Shown: positions 1 through 9,876 of the stretch, piece after piece | How positions within the stretch are numbered: position 1 is the first letter of the stretch | How the letters are laid out: each line of letters starts with the position of its first letter | NCBI GenBank assembly: GCA_016778765.1 | Contig: JADHOV010000025.1 | Location: forward strand, 1 to 39,671 | Length of the DNA: 39,671 nucleotides | Direction: 5' to 3' | DNA from: Paracoccaceae bacterium | Lineage (GTDB): Bacteria > Pseudomonadota > Alphaproteobacteria > Rhodobacterales > Rhodobacteraceae | Position numbers and translations under genes: made by a program | The notes under the pieces: model-generated | Told to the model about the DNA's origin: nothing | What the model saw: the letters and a program-made list of their open reading frames with translations, nothing else | The model's database searches: none

Positions 1-154
1 AAGCGTGGTTGACTTACCGCAGCCCGAAGGCCCCAAAAGACACGTCACTTGCCCAGGGTTGATCCGCAAAGAAACGCTATCCACCACCCGCTGGCCGTTA
101 AAGCTGCGGCTTATATCCGTTATTTCCAAGCGAGGCAAAATATCAGAGGCCACC
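1..154 (-). CDS. ABC transporter ATP-binding protein, N-terminal fragment (runs off the window)
   Basis: Only the first 51 codons lie in the window. On the minus strand they read into a Walker A loop, GPSGCGKSTTL, preceded by a typical N-terminal strand pattern (RLEITDISRSFNGQRVV). This is the nucleotide-binding subunit of an importer; the GPSGCGKST form is common in iron(III), spermidine/putrescine and sugar importers, but the substrate cannot be read from this fragment. I chose a GTG start at 154 because a GAGGA ribosome-binding sequence lies at 164-168 and no ATG is present in frame nearby. The gene lies 135 bases downstream of the SDR gene on the same strand, so cotranscription is possible. 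Confidence 0.8.
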
Positions 155-289
155 GCAATCCATCCTCGTTTAACCGATCTTCTACGTGATTTGTCAGGAA
201 ACGCAGCGAAATTCAAGCAGCTCCAAACGCTCCCGATTTCTCTCTGCTCTTGGCGCGCTAAACCAAATGCCTTTTGCCGGACAGCTTCG

Positions 290-1069
290 CTATAAGGTTG
301 CGTTTACGGCACCGCCATCCAACAAGACGTTTTGACCAACCATGAACGCCGCATGTTGCGAGCACATAAACGCGCAGGTTTTTCCAAATTCTTGGGCAAG
401 GCCATATCGCCCAACAGGAATGGACTTGGCGCGCTCTTTCTTGACCTGATCCAAACTCGTATTTTGGGCCTGAGAGGCGGCTTGATCCAATGCGCTGATA
501 CGGTCCGTATCATGCACGCCGGGCAGCAAATTGTTAATTGTTACCCCGTGCGGCGCAACCTGTCGGGCCGTTCCTGCCACGTAGCCGGTCAGTCCTGCGC
601 GCGCGGAATTTGACAAACCCAAAACCGCAATCGGCGCTTTTACCGATTGCGATGTGATATTGACAACCCGGCCCCAGCCACGCGACATCATCGAGGGCAA
701 AAGCCGTTTCATCAAATCAATCGGGGTGAGCATATTGGCCTCAAGCGCGGCCAGGAAATCATCACGGTCCCAATCGCTCCAAGCGCCAGGGGGCGGACCA
801 CCAGCGTTTGTGATCAAAATATCAGGTTGTTGAGCAACAGCCAGCACCGCATCGCGGCCGGCCAAGCTGGTAATATCAGCCGCGACAGTTTGCACCTTTA
901 CATTATAGCGCGCGCGAATAGCGTCAGCGGCATTTTCCAACGCCTCTGCGCCGCGCGCATTCATGACCAAATCAACCCCCGCCTCGGCCAAAGCCTGTGC
1001 ACATCCAAAGCCCAATCCCTTGCTCGACGCGCAGACCAAAGCCGATTTTCCCGCAATTCCTAAATCCAT
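290..1069 (-). CDS. Atypical short-chain dehydrogenase/reductase (BKR-like SDR without the usual catalytic pair)
   Basis: This 259-aa protein has the Rossmann fold of classical SDRs: an N-terminal nucleotide-binding strand and loop (GKSALVCASSKGLGFGCA, residues 7-24), the NAG motif (ITNAGGPPPG, around residue 87) and a C-terminal LDGGAVNATL tail. The glycine loop deviates from TGxxxGIG, and the usual YxxxK catalytic pair is replaced by SNSAR, so both Tyr and Lys are missing. This matches a known divergent subgroup resembling beta-ketoacyl-ACP reductase but lacking the standard tetrad. Whether it is an active oxidoreductase is uncertain. The start is well supported by AGGAGG six bases before the ATG at 1069. 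It is divergent from prfC. Confidence 0.85.
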   Translation of the reverse strand: MDLGIAGKSALVCASSKGLGFGCAQALAEAGVDLVMNARGAEALENAADAIRARYNVKVQTVAADITSLAGRDAVLAVAQQPDILITNAGGPPPGAWSDWDRDDFLAALEANMLTPIDLMKRLLPSMMSRGWGRVVNITSQSVKAPIAVLGLSNSARAGLTGYVAGTARQVAPHGVTINNLLPGVHDTDRISALDQAASQAQNTSLDQVKKERAKSIPVGRYGLAQEFGKTCAFMCSQHAAFMVGQNVLLDGGAVNATL

Positions 1070-1187
1070 TGCTGCCTCCTATATGATTACCCGTGACTAT
1101 CGTTGAACCAGGCTGAATTGCAACCGACAAAACATGCGAAACAATCCAATACTTGCCAAGCATTCTGGCCCAAACTATACGGCGCCT

Positions 1188-2795
1188 ATGCTAGATAAAT
1201 TCTCAAACCGCCCCGATTTGCCCTCTGAAATTGCGCGCCGTCGCACCTTTGCGATTATCTCGCATCCCGATGCTGGCAAAACCACTCTAACAGAGAAATT
1301 CCTTTTATTCGGGGGCGCCATTCAAATGGCTGGGCAAGTGCGCGCCAAAGGCGAATCCCGCCGCACCCGCTCGGATTACATGCAGATGGAAAAAGATCGC
1401 GGAATTTCAGTATCTGCCTCTGCGATGTCTTTTGATTATAAAGAGTGCCGATATAATCTTGTAGACACCCCTGGTCACAGCGATTTTTCTGAAGACACAT
1501 ATCGCACTTTAACCGCCGTAGATGCGGCGATTATGGTAATTGATGGCGCCAAGGGAGTTGAAAGCCAAACTAGGAAATTATTCGAAGTGTGTCGGTTGCG
1601 CGATCTGCCAATTTTGACATTCTGTAATAAGATGGATCGCGAAAGCCGAGAAATTTTCGATATTATCGACGAAATACAGGAAAATCTGGCGATTGATGTC
1701 ACGCCCGCCAGCTGGCCAATCGGAACTGGCGGCGATTTCTTAGGCTGCTATGACATGCTAAATGATCGATTGGAGCTGATGGACCGCGTGGATCGCAACC
1801 ATATCGCCGAAAGTATCGAAATTAACGGCTTAGAGGATCCAAAACTTGCCAAGCATGTGCCAGAGCACCTTTTAGATAAATTGCGAGAAGATGTTGAAAT
1901 GGCCCGCGGTCTGCTTCCTGCATTGGATCCACAGGCTGTTTTGCAAGGCAGTATGACGCCGATTTGGTTTGGCTCTGCGATCAATTCCTTCGGCGTGAAA
2001 GAATTGATGGAAGGTATCAAAGCCTATGGTCCAGAGCCTCAGATACAAACCGCACAGCCCCGCAAAATACTTCCCGAAGAAACCAAAGTGGCTGGGTTTG
2101 TGTTTAAGGTTCAAGCCAATATGGACCCCAAGCATCGCGATCGCGTGGCGTTTGTTAGGCTGGCTTCTGGGCATTTTCGGCGTGGGATGAAACTGACCCA
2201 TGTACGCAGCAAAAAAACCATGGCGATCTCGAACCCTGTTTTATTTCTGGCTTCGGATCGTGAATTGGCAGAAGAGGCTTGGGCCGGGGATATCATCGGC
2301 ATTCCAAATCACGGGCAATTGCGCATTGGCGATACGCTCACCGAAGGCGAGGCCTTGCGGGTTTCAGGCATCCCCTCTTTTGCCCCCGAATTGCTGCAGG
2401 CTTGCCGCGCGGGCGACCCCATGAAAGCCAAGCATTTGGAAAAAGCCTTGATGCAATTTGCCGAAGAAGGCGCGGCAAAAGTGTTTAAACCTAGCCTTGG
2501 TTCTGGCTTTATTGTGGGTGTAGTCGGGGCGCTTCAATTTGAGGTTTTGGCCAGTCGAATTGAATTGGAATATGGATTGCCCGTGCGGTTTGAAACCAGC
2601 CAGTTCACATCAGCACGCTGGGTCAGCGGTACAAAAGAAGCCGTCGATACCTTTTCAAACGCCAACCGCCAGCATATGGCCTTTGACCACGATGGCGATC
2701 ATGTCTACCTGACGCGCTTGCAATGGGATATCGATCGTGTCCAACGTGATTATCCCGATGTCACGCTGACATCGACAAAAGAAATGATGGTCTAA
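1188..2795 (+). CDS. prfC: Peptide chain release factor 3 (RF3)
   Basis: RF3 is a cytoplasmic GTPase that removes RF1/RF2 from the ribosome after peptide release. The protein shows all GTPase motifs near the N terminus: G1 SHPDAGKTTLTEK, the switch region with RGISV, G3 DTPGHSDF and G4 NKMD. These are followed by the EF-Tu-like domain II and the RF3 C-terminal domain. From the ATG at 1188 it is 535 aa, close to the roughly 530 aa usual for RF3. An upstream in-frame ATG at 1134 would add 18 residues without family resemblance. Neither start has a strong ribosome-binding site, so the start is an inference from family length. It is transcribed divergently from the SDR gene. Confidence 0.97.
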   Translation: MLDKFSNRPDLPSEIARRRTFAIISHPDAGKTTLTEKFLLFGGAIQMAGQVRAKGESRRTRSDYMQMEKDRGISVSASAMSFDYKECRYNLVDTPGHSDFSEDTYRTLTAVDAAIMVIDGAKGVESQTRKLFEVCRLRDLPILTFCNKMDRESREIFDIIDEIQENLAIDVTPASWPIGTGGDFLGCYDMLNDRLELMDRVDRNHIAESIEINGLEDPKLAKHVPEHLLDKLREDVEMARGLLPALDPQAVLQGSMTPIWFGSAINSFGVKELMEGIKAYGPEPQIQTAQPRKILPEETKVAGFVFKVQANMDPKHRDRVAFVRLASGHFRRGMKLTHVRSKKTMAISNPVLFLASDRELAEEAWAGDIIGIPNHGQLRIGDTLTEGEALRVSGIPSFAPELLQACRAGDPMKAKHLEKALMQFAEEGAAKVFKPSLGSGFIVGVVGALQFEVLASRIELEYGLPVRFETSQFTSARWVSGTKEAVDTFSNANRQHMAFDHDGDHVYLTRLQWDIDRVQRDYPDVTLTSTKEMMV

Positions 2796-3754
2796 TCCCG
2801 ATCCAGCATTAGCCCCCCAACCTCATTTTTTTTAAGCGCGTCTTTTTTGAAATCAAATCAACGCCACCGCTTCCGGGCTTGGTTTTCGTTCGGTTCAAAA
2901 ATAGTTTGCCCCATGGTGGTGGTGCATCATATTGAGCGAAACAAAATCTTGCCGCAACAGCGCCGCTTCTGAGAACCGATATCTGTGGTTGGAATATAGG
3001 TTTATCTCAGGCTCGGAAAACGTTGCGCTTTTGAAAAAAAGACCCAAAACACTCAAAGGCTTAGAGTCTGCAGTTTCCTTTTCGAGGGCCATCGGCGCAA
3101 GCCTTCCTCTGTATCAAGAGTGGCACAGCGCCCGTTAAAGGCAAAAAATTCGAACAGGCGTGGCGCCTCAGACCTGTTGAACCGATTAGAGGTAAAAGGG
3201 TTTGCAGATAAATGTTGAAAGTTTTGAAAGCCTACCAAGCGGGCAAGCATATCTTAGAGTGATAAAATCGCTGAAGGGCAAATCTTATGCGTTTATTTGT
3301 TTGGATAATTATCTTGTTAAACGCGATAGATCCGCAAGCATCAATGAAATTATTGGTTTAGGCATTGTTACAGTCGTGGGCAGCGGTTTGGCCCTGCGCG
3401 TCGCGCAATGACACCGCGGTGCCACAAACTGTTTTAACCTAGGGGGTGTTTTGACACAGATTTAGCATGTCCATTAAGAGCAGCGCTTAGGCATCTACAC
3501 CTAGTTTTCGGATAACTCAAAGGCGTGATTTCGGCGCTCCTACCAAAAAGCTCAAAAATCGTTCAGAACTGTGCCTGCGATGGCAGAACAGTTTACTAAT
3601 TTAAAGACCAAACGGCCCAAACCAGCGAAACCATTGACCATTCAAGATAATAAGAGTACACCGCGCCTAAGATATGCCCTTTTCGGCTTCGTTAACTCGA
3701 TCGAAGCTGGCCAAAATGCGATAGACGCTAAGGGCTCTCCAAACGCGGATTTAG
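2796..3754 (+). other. Long intergenic stretch without a supportable gene
   Basis: About 960 bases separate prfC from the DEAD-box gene. Open frames of 60-70 codons occur on both strands (2932-3138 plus, 2895-3092 minus, 3202-3411 plus, 3571-3771 plus). None has a convincing ribosome-binding site, a family motif or a hydrophobic signal, and they overlap one another. A run of T residues near 2827 follows prfC but has no clear stem before it. The sequence must hold the promoter of the DEAD-box gene, whose coding start lacks a Shine-Dalgarno sequence; a long leader is possible but I see no defined structure. Part of it may be decayed coding DNA. Confidence 0.5.
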
Positions 3755-5167
3755 ATGACAAAATTCTCTGACCTGAGCTTAAACCCAAAAATTTTAAAAG
3801 CAATCGATGAGGCCGGTTACGAAACGCCCACGCCCATCCAAGCCCAAGCAATCCCCGCAGCTTTGGCTGGAAAAGATGTTTTGGGCATTGCACAAACCGG
3901 AACCGGCAAAACAGCCAGCTTCACCTTGCCAATGATCCATCTTTTGGCTCGGGGTCGCGCCCGCGCGCGGATGCCGCGCTCTCTCGTGCTCTGCCCTACG
4001 CGCGAATTGGCAGCCCAAGTTGCTGAGAATTTTGACACCTATACTAAACATTTGAAACTGACAAAGGCGCTTTTAATTGGCGGCGTCAGCTTTAAAGAAC
4101 AAGATCTTTTGATCGACAAGGGCGTGGATGTGTTGATCGCAACGCCAGGGCGGCTTTTAGACCATTTTGAACGAGGGAAACTGTTGCTTACAGGCGTTCA
4201 GGTTATGGTGGTTGATGAGGCTGACCGCATGCTTGATATGGGGTTTATTCCCGATATTGAGCGTATTTTTGGCCTAACCCCATTCACCCGGCAAACGCTT
4301 TTCTTCAGCGCCACAATGGCGTCAGAAATCGAACGTATAACCAATACATTTCTTTCGGCGCCCACGCGGATAGAAGTGGCTCGGCAAGCCACGGCTTCAG
4401 AAACCATTGAGCAAAGCGTGGTCATGTTCAAAGGCTCGCGCAGAGATCGCGAAGCCAGTGAAAAGCGCGCGGTCTTGCGCGGTCTTATCGATGCCGAAGG
4501 CGCCGCTTGTACGAATGGTATTATTTTCTGCAATCGTAAAACTGATGTGGATATTTGCGCAAAATCGCTTTTGAAATATGGCTATGACGCAGCTCCAATT
4601 CACGGAGATCTTGATCAATCCCAACGCACAAGAACGCTCGAGGCGTTCAGAGAAGGCAAATTGCGGTTTCTCGTCGCCTCAGACGTGGCTGCGCGCGGGC
4701 TTGACGTGCCCTCTGTGAGCCATGTTTTTAATTTTGATGTGCCGTCGCATCCTGAAGATTATGTGCATCGCATTGGCCGCACCGGGCGGGCAGGACGCGA
4801 TGGTAAAGCAATGATGCTTTGTAGCCCGCGAGACCAAAAGAATTTTGATGCCATCGAGGCGTTGATAAAGAAAGAAATACCGCGCCAGGAAAACCTACTC
4901 AAATCCTCAGAACCCGCGCCCGCTATTGAAGCGGCCTCAATGGCTCGATCTCGCGATGACATAGGTGACAAAAATATAGCAGAACGCAGCTCAGGTACAG
5001 ATACCGCACGCGCCTCGCACCCACCCAAAACTCCTACGGAACGCAGCACTGCTCCGCGCAGACGGCGCAAAAATGACTCTGAGCATGAAAGCCAGCCAAT
5101 CATCGGCTTAGGGGATCACATGCCAAGCTTTATTGCTCTTAGCTTTGAGGATCGGCGCAGCCAGTAA
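3755..5167 (+). CDS. rhlE: DEAD-box ATP-dependent RNA helicase, RhlE type
   Basis: This 470-aa protein carries the DEAD-box motif series in order: Q motif (GYETPTPIQAQAIP, about 21-34), motif I AQTGTGKT, Ia PTRELAAQ, Ib TPGRLLD, motif II VVDEADRMLDMGF, motif III FFSAT, motif V VASDVAARGLDVP and motif VI HRIGRTGRAGR. A low-complexity tail of about 100 residues follows, with a basic cluster PRRRRK, as is common for RNA-binding tails. The family unwinds short RNA duplexes in ribosome assembly and RNA decay, often at low temperature. The N terminus (FSDLSLNPKILKAI) resembles RhlE. RNase J is encoded convergently next door, but a functional link is only suggestive. Confidence 0.93.
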   Translation: MTKFSDLSLNPKILKAIDEAGYETPTPIQAQAIPAALAGKDVLGIAQTGTGKTASFTLPMIHLLARGRARARMPRSLVLCPTRELAAQVAENFDTYTKHLKLTKALLIGGVSFKEQDLLIDKGVDVLIATPGRLLDHFERGKLLLTGVQVMVVDEADRMLDMGFIPDIERIFGLTPFTRQTLFFSATMASEIERITNTFLSAPTRIEVARQATASETIEQSVVMFKGSRRDREASEKRAVLRGLIDAEGAACTNGIIFCNRKTDVDICAKSLLKYGYDAAPIHGDLDQSQRTRTLEAFREGKLRFLVASDVAARGLDVPSVSHVFNFDVPSHPEDYVHRIGRTGRAGRDGKAMMLCSPRDQKNFDAIEALIKKEIPRQENLLKSSEPAPAIEAASMARSRDDIGDKNIAERSSGTDTARASHPPKTPTERSTAPRRRRKNDSEHESQPIIGLGDHMPSFIALSFEDRRSQ

Positions 5168-5211
5168 TCCGGCAGCTTAAGCTAGAAAACCTCCGCCTTG
5201 TTGCCAGATTA
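5165..5211. terminator. Imperfect inverted repeat between convergent genes, possible bidirectional terminator
   Basis: TAATCCGGCA at 5165-5174 pairs with TGCCAGATTA at 5202-5211 except at one position, which becomes a U-G wobble in the minus-strand transcript. The loop is about 27 bases. The structure overlaps the helicase stop codon and sits just beyond the rnj stop codon, where a shared terminator would be expected. No U-tract follows on either strand, so it is not a classical intrinsic terminator. Confidence 0.3.
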
Positions 5212-5218
5212 CTCAAGG

Positions 5219-6886
5219 CTACATCAAACGGCTCACGATCACGGTCACTTCTGGTGATTTTCCGATCTCGGCCTGACATGTTTGGCGCACCACGCGCTTG
5301 AAGCCTTGTTCCATCTTATCATCATCGCAGCGGGTTTTTCCGCCAGCTCTGCCGATGAACTGACTAAGATCTTCTTCGAGCAGATCAACCAAAGGCGCCC
5401 CTGCGTGTCCCATTTCACTGAGACCTCGGGTTTCCACCCAAGGTTCCCCCAACATATCATTCTCATCGTCCAAAATAACATTCACAATCACATGGCCATT
5501 TAGCGCCAAGCGAATACGATCCCGCACCACACCATCCAGCGCCCCCACTTGAATAGAACCATCCAAATACCGACGACCCGTTTCAATATACTCGGCCACT
5601 TTTGGGGCATTCCCAGACAAATCCAGCATCATACCATTGACGCAGATCAAAGCGGGCAAACCGCTATCTTGCGCCAGTTTGCTATGCGCGCGCAAATGGC
5701 GATGCTCTCCATGCATTGGAATGACCATTTGAGGCTGCGTGATCTGATGCATGCGCAGTAAATCGGGGCGGTTTGCATGGCCGGACACATGATAGAGGCC
5801 ATCGCTATCATCCACAACATCTACGCCTTTTTCAGAGAGCTGGTTGATGATACGAATAACGCCGCGCTCATTTCCAGGAATGGTTTTGGAGGAAAACAAG
5901 AACATATCGCCCTCCTTCAAACTGATGCCTTGAAATTTACCCTGCGCAAGCTGCGCGCTGGCGGCGCGGCGCTCGCCTTGGCTCCCAGTCACCAAAAGCA
6001 TAAGATTTTCGCGGGGAATATTTTGTGCATCCTCAGGGCTCACCACCGTCGGAAAGTCATTTAAAACACCCGTTTCAAGCGCAGTTTCCACCATGCGGCG
6101 CATCGCGCGGCCCATCAAACAAATCGAGCGCCCTGCCCGCATACCGGCCTGCGCAAGTGTTTTAACCCGCGCGATATTGCTTGCAAATGTAGTGGCCACC
6201 ACCATCCGCTCGGCGCTTTCCACCAAAGCGTCAATATTTGCACCAAGGCTCGCTTCAGACCGACCTTCATGCCCGGAAAACACATTTGTACTGTCACAAA
6301 TCAACGCTTTCACCCCCGGGCGTGCGACATCTGCCCAAAGTTGCGGATCAAACGCTTCTCCCACCAGCGGCGTTTCGTCCAGCTTGAAATCGCCCGTATG
6401 AAGAAGCCGCCCCTGCGGTGTATCAATAACCAAGCCGCTGCTTTCAGGAATGGAATGTGAAATCGGCAAGAACCCGACCTTAAAGGGGCCCTTTTCAACA
6501 GTTTCTGGCCAAGCCTCCGTAGTAGAGACAACGCGTTCAGGATGACCTCGTTCCGCCATTTTACGCCGCGCGATATTGGCCGTAAAGCGCCGCGCGTAGA
6601 CCGGAGCACCAAGATCCCCCCATAAATGGCCCAAAGCACCAACATGGTCTTCATGCGCATGCGTGATGAAAATTGCTTCAATCCGGCGCTTCTGCGCGAT
6701 AAGCCAACTGATATCGGGCAAAATCAAATCCACCCCAGGGGTGCCATCCATATCGGGAAAGCTGACGCCAAGATCCACCACGATCAACCGTTCAGCCCCT
6801 TCTCGCCCATAGCCATAGACATAGGCATTCATGCCAATTTCACCCGCTCCCCCGAGGGGAAGGTAAATCAATCTATCACTGCTCAT
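5219..6886 (-). CDS. rnj: Ribonuclease J (metallo-beta-lactamase/beta-CASP family)
   Basis: RNase J has endonuclease and 5'-3' exonuclease activity in RNA maturation and decay. This 555-aa protein begins with the typical LGGAGEIGMN strand and has the zinc-binding motif HAHEDH (about residues 77-82). It also has the later metal-binding pieces SHSIPESSG and HTGDFKLDETP, beta-CASP segments with CDSTNVFSGHEGRSE and TGSQGERRAA, and the C-terminal HVSGHANRPDL and MHGEHRHL motifs. The length is usual for the family. The start lies 5 bases after the coaX stop, so it is the last gene of the nuo-birA-coaX-rnj series. It ends convergently with the DEAD-box helicase gene. Confidence 0.96.
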   Translation of the reverse strand: MSSDRLIYLPLGGAGEIGMNAYVYGYGREGAERLIVVDLGVSFPDMDGTPGVDLILPDISWLIAQKRRIEAIFITHAHEDHVGALGHLWGDLGAPVYARRFTANIARRKMAERGHPERVVSTTEAWPETVEKGPFKVGFLPISHSIPESSGLVIDTPQGRLLHTGDFKLDETPLVGEAFDPQLWADVARPGVKALICDSTNVFSGHEGRSEASLGANIDALVESAERMVVATTFASNIARVKTLAQAGMRAGRSICLMGRAMRRMVETALETGVLNDFPTVVSPEDAQNIPRENLMLLVTGSQGERRAASAQLAQGKFQGISLKEGDMFLFSSKTIPGNERGVIRIINQLSEKGVDVVDDSDGLYHVSGHANRPDLLRMHQITQPQMVIPMHGEHRHLRAHSKLAQDSGLPALICVNGMMLDLSGNAPKVAEYIETGRRYLDGSIQVGALDGVVRDRIRLALNGHVIVNVILDDENDMLGEPWVETRGLSEMGHAGAPLVDLLEEDLSQFIGRAGGKTRCDDDKMEQGFKRVVRQTCQAEIGKSPEVTVIVSRLM

Positions 6887-6891
6887 GAGCC

Positions 6892-7662
6892 CTATCCGTT
6901 TTTATTATGGGCATGGATAACCTGTAAGCCATGCATTGTTAAATCATCTTCGTAATGGTCAAATAGCGTATCTGCCGTCTGAAACAATGGCGCAAGACCA
7001 CCGGTGGAAATAACCTGCATTGGGCGCGCATGTTCAGCTTTGATCCGTTTGCAGATTTCTCGCACCAAACCAATATACCCCCAAAATACTCCCGATTGCA
7101 TACAGGCGACCGTATTCTTACCAATCACCGCTTTCGGCTTGGCAATATCAACATGCGGAAGCGCCGCAGCTTCTTGGTGGAGCGCCGAGAGTGATAGGTT
7201 TACCCCTGGTGCAATTGCACCACCGATATAAGCCCCGTCATCATCCACAACATCAAATGTGGTGGCGGTGCCAAAATCTACAATGATCAGGTCGCCGCCA
7301 TATAAATCAAATCCCGCAACAGTATTGACCAACCGATCCGGACCCACCGCAGTGCCACGATCGACGCGGATGTTTACGGGCAATAGGCAATCAGGCTTTC
7401 CCACCACATATGGCCGAGTGTTGAAATATCTATCTGCCAAGACGCGCAAATTAAATACCACGCGCGGCACCGTTGACGAAATAATCATCTCTGTGATGTC
7501 CGCTTTGATTTTCTGCAGCGACATCAGCGTTGATAACCAGACAAAATATTGATCGGCGGTTCTTTGCGTTTCTGTCGAAGCACGCCAAGTGGCGATAAAG
7601 CTTTCGCCATCCCAAATTGAAAAAACCGTATTGGTATTGCCGCAATCCACCGCAAGTAACAT
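6892..7662 (-). CDS. coaX: Type III pantothenate kinase
   Basis: CoaX phosphorylates pantothenate with ATP, the first step of coenzyme A synthesis in the cytoplasm. The 256-aa protein has the ASKHA-fold signatures of the family: the N-terminal phosphate loop AVDCGNTNTVFSIWDG, the GPDRLVNTVAG segment (about 105-115), IVDFGTATTFDVVD with the following GGAIAPG, and STGGLAPLF near the C terminus. The length is normal. It starts 3 bases after the birA stop and ends 5 bases before rnj, so it is almost certainly in the same transcript. I saw no other pantothenate kinase gene in the window. Confidence 0.96.
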   Translation of the reverse strand: MLLAVDCGNTNTVFSIWDGESFIATWRASTETQRTADQYFVWLSTLMSLQKIKADITEMIISSTVPRVVFNLRVLADRYFNTRPYVVGKPDCLLPVNIRVDRGTAVGPDRLVNTVAGFDLYGGDLIIVDFGTATTFDVVDDDGAYIGGAIAPGVNLSLSALHQEAAALPHVDIAKPKAVIGKNTVACMQSGVFWGYIGLVREICKRIKAEHARPMQVISTGGLAPLFQTADTLFDHYEDDLTMHGLQVIHAHNKNG

Positions 7663-7665
7663 CAG

Positions 7666-8427
7666 CTACGTTCCTCTAAAATAGATTTCAGCGGCGGCAA
7701 TAGAACGCACGCCGGATGGTGTCTGCAACTGCAAATGCCCTGAATCATCAATCCTGTCAAATCGTCCGGTTATGTCTTCGCCACCCACGCGCGCGGTAAT
7801 AACCTCGCCAAGGCGCGCCGCCCGTGCAAGCCACGCCACGCGTATCGGCTCAAAGCCTTGTTTTAAAAACCGGGTTTCCCAATCATCAAAGCGCTGCGCC
7901 AATATCTTTAAAAAGCTAAGTGGTGTAATTTTCAGGTTCAGCGCAGAGGATAAACCGACCGCATCCAGCGCGCCAAGTTGCAAATCTGTTTGCGCGGGCG
8001 CTTGGTTTAAATTCACCCCAACCCCAATCGCAAGCGCGCGGCGACCGCCTTCATCAATGCTGGTTTCCAGCAAAATTCCCGCCAATTTTTTGCCCTGTAA
8101 CAAGACATCATTTGGCCATTTTAAGGAAAATTCATCAGCGCCAAAACTGACCTCAACCAAAGCATCATGCACCGCCAAGCCCGCCACGAAAGAGCGCAAG
8201 GCAACGTCTTGAATTTTTCCTTGAGGAAATACCAGCACTGTTGCTGCAAAATTTCCAACCGGATCTACCCAGGCTTTTCCACCCCGGCCGCGGCCTGCGG
8301 TTTGCTTATGGGCAAAAAACCAAGTGGGTTTTTCTATCCGGCCAGCGCAGCGCAATGCTTCAGCATTGGTGCTAGAGATTTCCTCAAATTCCCTAAGCTC
8401 ATACCCTTTGGGCAGATTATTGCACAA
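7666..8427 (-). CDS. birA: Biotin--[acetyl-CoA-carboxylase] ligase, monofunctional
   Basis: The enzyme activates biotin with ATP and attaches it to the lysine of biotin carboxyl carrier domains. The family signatures are present: STNAEALR at the N terminus, the biotinyl-AMP loop [29 protein letters not shown] and the GVGVNLN strand. There is no N-terminal helix-turn-helix, so it is not a bifunctional repressor. The start is uncertain. The frame is open to an ATG at 8484, but those 19 extra codons lie inside nuoN and have no family character. A TTG at 8427 or a CTG at 8415 fits better and leaves a short overlap with the nuoN stop. The window's likely substrate is the BCCP domain of MccA. Confidence 0.93.
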   Translation of the reverse strand: MCNNLPKGYELREFEEISSTNAEALRCAGRIEKPTWFFAHKQTAGRGRGGKAWVDPVGNFAATVLVFPQGKIQDVALRSFVAGLAVHDALVEVSFGADEFSLKWPNDVLLQGKKLAGILLETSIDEGGRRALAIGVGVNLNQAPAQTDLQLGALDAVGLSSALNLKITPLSFLKILAQRFDDWETRFLKQGFEPIRVAWLARAARLGEVITARVGGEDITGRFDRIDDSGHLQLQTPSGVRSIAAAEIYFRGT

Positions 8428-9862
8428 GAGTCTGGGCCGCTGCTGCTGCCAGGCCTTCCAATCCAAACAGATTGGCAACGCCAACCACCATAATGATTGC
8501 AGAGGCCATTAAAACCGAGGCCATGACTGGAGATTTTGAAACATCAAGACCAATTTCTTGCTCCTCGCCAAAATACATATAGAACACGATCCGCAAATAA
8601 TAAAAGGCCCCGATCACAGACGCGATAACGCCAGCGATCGCGAGCCAAGCCAAACCCGCGTCAAAAGCGGCGCGCAGCACATATAATTTTCCAAAAAACC
8701 CGACCATAGGGGGAACGCCTGCCAAGCTAAACAACAGCACCAGCATGGCCAAGGCTTTACCAGGCTGGCTGCGCGATAACATGTTCAAAGACGCAATATC
8801 CGTGACCGGTTTTCCATCTTTTTGCATCGAAAGAATAAACGCGAAAGTTCCAATATTCATCGTGACGTAAATGGCCATGTAAATGAGCAAGGCTTGCAAT
8901 CCAAAAGCCGTGCCCGCAGCCAACCCCATAAGCGCATAGCCCATATGAGCAATCGAGGAATAGGCCATCAAACGCTTGATGTTTGTTTGCCCAATCGCCG
9001 CAAACGCACCCAAAAACATCGAGAGCAACGATAAAACAGCGATGATCTGTTGCCAATCTCCGACAACATTTCCAAAGGCATCATGCAGCACGCGCGCAAA
9101 CAAACCAATCGCGGCCACTTTCGGCGCCGTAGCAAAAAACGCCGTCACCGGTGTAGGAGCACCTTCATAAACATCAGGCGTCCACATATGAAAGGGCACG
9201 GCGGAGACTTTGAACGCCAAACCCGCGCTGATCATGACCAAGCCAAGCAACAAGCCAACAGAAATGTCGCTCTCTGCTGTCGCCGCGACAATGCCCGCGA
9301 ACACAGTTGTGCCTGAATAGCCATAGCAGAGCGACGCACCATAAAGCAAAAGCCCAGATGACAAAGCGCCGAGCACAAAATATTTCAGGCCGGCCTCAGT
9401 CGATTTCAAACTATCGCGGCGCAGCGAGGCGATCACGTAAAGCGCTAAAGATTGTAGCTCAAGCCCCATATAAAGCGCCATAAGATCACCAGCCGAGACC
9501 ATCACCATCATCCCGACAACCGCCAAAACAACCAAAAGCGGATATTCAAAGCGCAACAACCCATTGCGGGTCATGTAATCTTCGCTCATCACCAGCACCG
9601 CTGCCGCGGAGAACAAAATAGTCACTTTTGCGAAACGGGCGAAGCCGTCATCTACAAACATACCGCCGAACGCGACCTGCGTTTCGCCGGAGCCAGTGGT
9701 TGCAAGAGCCAATGCAACCAAAGCCATAATAGCCGCGGTGAGCCAGACCAAAAGCGGGCCCAAGCGGTCTTTACTCGTATAGACACTTCCCACCAAAGCA
9801 AGCATCGCAAAACCCGATAGAAAAACCTCGGGCAGAATAATGTTCAGATCAGCTTGGATCAT
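8417..9862 (-). CDS. nuoN: NADH-quinone oxidoreductase subunit N
   Basis: This is one of the three antiporter-like membrane subunits of complex I that move protons. The 481-aa, highly hydrophobic protein contains the family landmarks [13 protein letters not shown], with the conserved acidic residue of the fifth helix, and [25 protein letters not shown]. It also has [15 protein letters not shown] and the [20 protein letters not shown] segment of the discontinuous helix. The length is typical of 14-helix NuoN proteins. It follows nuoM by 14 bases and its 3' end overlaps birA. It is the last nuo gene but not the last gene of the transcription unit. Confidence 0.97.
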   Translation of the reverse strand: MIQADLNIILPEVFLSGFAMLALVGSVYTSKDRLGPLLVWLTAAIMALVALALATTGSGETQVAFGGMFVDDGFARFAKVTILFSAAAVLVMSEDYMTRNGLLRFEYPLLVVLAVVGMMVMVSAGDLMALYMGLELQSLALYVIASLRRDSLKSTEAGLKYFVLGALSSGLLLYGASLCYGYSGTTVFAGIVAATAESDISVGLLLGLVMISAGLAFKVSAVPFHMWTPDVYEGAPTPVTAFFATAPKVAAIGLFARVLHDAFGNVVGDWQQIIAVLSLLSMFLGAFAAIGQTNIKRLMAYSSIAHMGYALMGLAAGTAFGLQALLIYMAIYVTMNIGTFAFILSMQKDGKPVTDIASLNMLSRSQPGKALAMLVLLFSLAGVPPMVGFFGKLYVLRAAFDAGLAWLAIAGVIASVIGAFYYLRIVFYMYFGEEQEIGLDVSKSPVMASVLMASAIIMVVGVANLFGLEGLAAAAAQTLVQ

Positions 9863-9876
9863 TGACCGTGCTCCTG

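Noticed and set aside
5-295. Plus-strand 96-aa open frame at the left edge
   Set aside because: It is the antisense shadow of the ABC ATPase start: the minus strand shows a clear Walker A motif here.
2895-3092. 65-aa minus-strand frame with MMHHHHG
   Set aside because: The histidine run is a simple tandem of CAC/CAT codons and the frame overlaps another equally long frame on the other strand.
3202-3411. 69-codon plus-strand frame before the DEAD-box gene
   Set aside because: No ribosome-binding site, no motif, and competing frames in the same region; coding support is too weak.
8428-8484. N-terminal extension of BirA from the ATG at 8484
   Set aside because: The 19 residues are a shadow of the NuoN C terminus and do not match biotin ligase N termini.
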